DNA of 6,596 nt from Alphaproteobacteria bacterium (lineage in GTDB: Bacteria; Pseudomonadota; Alphaproteobacteria; CAISOG01), in assembly GCA_018883285.1 (NCBI GenBank), contig VEQJ01000064.1, positions 1 to 6,596 of the forward strand. Reading direction: 5' to 3'. Of the stretch, positions 5,354-6,596 are shown one piece after another (positions within the stretch are counted from its first letter, which is position 1; every line of letters starts with the position of its first letter). The position numbers were made by a program, and so were the translations under genes. The notes under the pieces are model-generated. The model was not told where the DNA came from and did not search any database. It worked only from the letters and a program-made list of their open reading frames with translations.

Positions 5354-6435
5354 AGGGTGTTTTGTTTTGCTTGTTGTACTACTTCACGATATAATTGATC
5401 ATATCTAAATTGCTGCTCTCCTGAAAGTATTGGCGATTCAACAGCATCATCACCAGTAATTATTTTTTTAATAAAAATATCTTTAATTTCTGGAAATTTT
5501 TCTTCTAAATTTTCCTGAAGTTGTTTCAACAAATCTACCGGCTCTGCCAATTCTGGAAATTTATCTCCCAATTTATCAAAAACCTCAGTAACTTTTAATG
5601 AATTTTCATAAAGCTGGATAATTTCTTCATAAACCACATCCCAGAAATAAAATTCTTTTAAGATTTTGACGCATTCGTCTAGTTCCGGTTCCGACAAAAC
5701 ATTTTTAAAAATTGATCTAGCTGTGTCGCTAATACAATCAGGACTTTTAAACATATTTAGGAGGTTTTCTGTGGCAAATCCCTTTAGATCATCTTCTAAA
5801 TTTTCTTTGTATATAGAGATAGATTTACTGAATCTTTTTGAAAAATCAGATCTTTCTCCATAATGGCTGTAAAAAATTTCTTTAATATATTTTTTCCCAC
5901 ATGTTAAGAAACTTTCTGCTGCAGGATCTTCGATACCTTTAAAAATTTCTTTCGCAACATGAAAGGATTTCATGAAATTCAACAACTCATCTGGATCTAT
6001 TATTCCATTTGTTATCGTTTGTGCAAATAGATTTTGGGCCGCCTGTTTTCCTGTTAGTTGACGCCTCTTTCTTGGTATTGAACCAAGGGCAGCTATACTG
6101 GCACCAGCCCCAATACCAGCTGCAGTAGCAGTAATAGCTACAGCAGTCATAGCTACAGCAGTCTGAGAAATTGTTACTAGGTCTTGAACACTTGGTTTAG
6201 CTGGATTTATGAGATGTTTGTTAGATTCATTTGTGACTATCACGACACCTGAAATCAATGTAGCCGCAGCAACTACAGCCCCCAAACCACATGGTATATC
6301 ACTATTTTTTTGAAAAAGGGGCGTCGCCAAGTTGGTACGTTGTTGGCCGTTGTTGACATAATTGACGATGAATTCTTCTTCTTTGCCACTTTTTGGCCGT
6401 TCGAAGAATTTTTTAACAGGATTATTCACAGTCAA
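5350..6435 (-). CDS. Orphan AT-rich gene: protein with two N-terminal hydrophobic segments and a charged helical C-terminal region
   Basis: I do not recognise this 361-residue protein. Residues 1-47 are polar and basic. Residues 49-68 (CGLGAVVAAATLISGVVIVT) and about 84-118 (Ala/Thr/Gly-rich, ending GIGAGASIAALGSI) are hydrophobic enough to insert in a membrane, possibly as a hairpin. A basic PRKRR follows at 121-125. Residues 130-361 are charged and probably mostly helical, with a loose internal echo DKFPELAE (291-298) and EKFPEIKD (312-319). There is no Sec signal at the N-terminus. The TTG start at 6435 has GGA (6441-6443) five bases upstream; GTG 6429 is the alternative. The gene is much more AT-rich than the left half of the window, suggesting transfer. 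Its TAG stop overlaps the end of the transposase remnant, so its natural C-terminus may be cut. A membrane-active toxin or effector is one possibility, unsupported by any catalytic motif. Confidence 0.7.
   Translation of the reverse strand: MTVNNPVKKFFERPKSGKEEEFIVNYVNNGQQRTNLATPLFQKNSDIPCGLGAVVAAATLISGVVIVTNESNKHLINPAKPSVQDLVTISQTAVAMTAVAITATAAGIGAGASIAALGSIPRKRRQLTGKQAAQNLFAQTITNGIIDPDELLNFMKSFHVAKEIFKGIEDPAAESFLTCGKKYIKEIFYSHYGERSDFSKRFSKSISIYKENLEDDLKGFATENLLNMFKSPDCISDTARSIFKNVLSEPELDECVKILKEFYFWDVVYEEIIQLYENSLKVTEVFDKLGDKFPELAEPVDLLKQLQENLEEKFPEIKDIFIKKIITGDDAVESPILSGEQQFRYDQLYREVVQQAKQNTL
6134..6163. repeat. 15-bp tandem duplication inside the second hydrophobic segment of the orphan gene
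   Basis: ATAGCTACAGCAGTC occurs twice in succession (6134-6148, 6149-6163), flanked by GCAGTAGCAGT. On the minus strand it encodes the alternating TAVAM/TAVAI pattern, lengthening the hydrophobic segment by five residues without a frameshift. Confidence 0.93.
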
Positions 6436-6503
6436 TTATTTCCAAAAATCAGTGACTAGTTAATTCAATGCGATAACTTTGTACAAAAAATGTTACTACA
6501 GAC

Positions 6504-6532
6504 ACTTTCAATCAAAAATAAACTTTTGTCAA
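6504..6532 (-). promoter_or_regulatory. Possible promoter of the orphan gene
   Basis: On the minus strand a perfect TTGACA (6527-6532) is followed 17 bases later by GAAAGT (6504-6509), a poor -10. It lies about 70 bases upstream of the TTG start in a very AT-rich stretch (6436-6582) with no gene. A perfect TATAAT (6576-6581) lies further upstream, with its -35 beyond the window edge. Confidence 0.3.
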
Positions 6533-6596
6533 CTATTAAAATATTATTTTTTAAAATTTTATGGCAATTTTCTTCATTATATCGTCATCTCCGCGC

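Overview
The window looks like a piece of a moderately GC-rich proteobacterial chromosome, probably alphaproteobacterial. That placement is an inference from gene content and style, not from a marker gene. It runs from an ordinary core region on the left into a rearranged, increasingly AT-rich accessory region on the right.

Left (1-2843): a compact plus-strand operon encodes a complete three-part ABC-2 type exporter. An ATPase (147-1220) overlaps the first permease (1198-2073) by 23 bases, and that overlaps the second permease (2070-2843) by an ATGA. The families match COG4586, COG4587 and COG3694. A perfect 21-base tandem duplication sits just before the ATPase start.

Middle (2844-4149): a minus-strand tRNA-Trp (anticodon CCA, encoded 3' CCA) is followed by two 27/28-base repeats. 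Each repeat carries another copy of the tRNA 3' acceptor end plus a GC hairpin. A hairpin with a T6 tract abuts the 5' end of the tRNA. Upstream of that, also on the minus strand, lies an extended-SDR sugar-nucleotide epimerase/reductase of the WbpV/UDP-glucose 4-epimerase type. Its last eight residues come from a 12-base tandem duplication.

Centre (4150-4722): the gap before a small secreted protein gene is not empty. On the plus strand it contains a strong hairpin, a four-way-junction-like structure closed by long-range helices, and a textbook Rho-independent terminator that ends 20 bases before the ATG at 4531. This is either a stand-alone structured RNA or a leader attenuator controlling the small gene. 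It is the most promising undescribed element in the window.

Right (4723-6596): a 3' fragment of an SGNH/GDSL hydrolase gene (minus) is broken at about 5013. It abuts the 3' fragment of an IS5-type transposase gene (plus), whose expected catalytic Glu is Lys. The transposase stop overlaps the stop of a convergent, AT-rich orphan gene (5350-6435, minus). That gene encodes a protein with two hydrophobic segments near its N-terminus and a long charged helical C-terminal part. It resembles transferred accessory DNA, and its function is unknown.

Short tandem duplications recur at four unrelated loci, which may be a habit of this genome.
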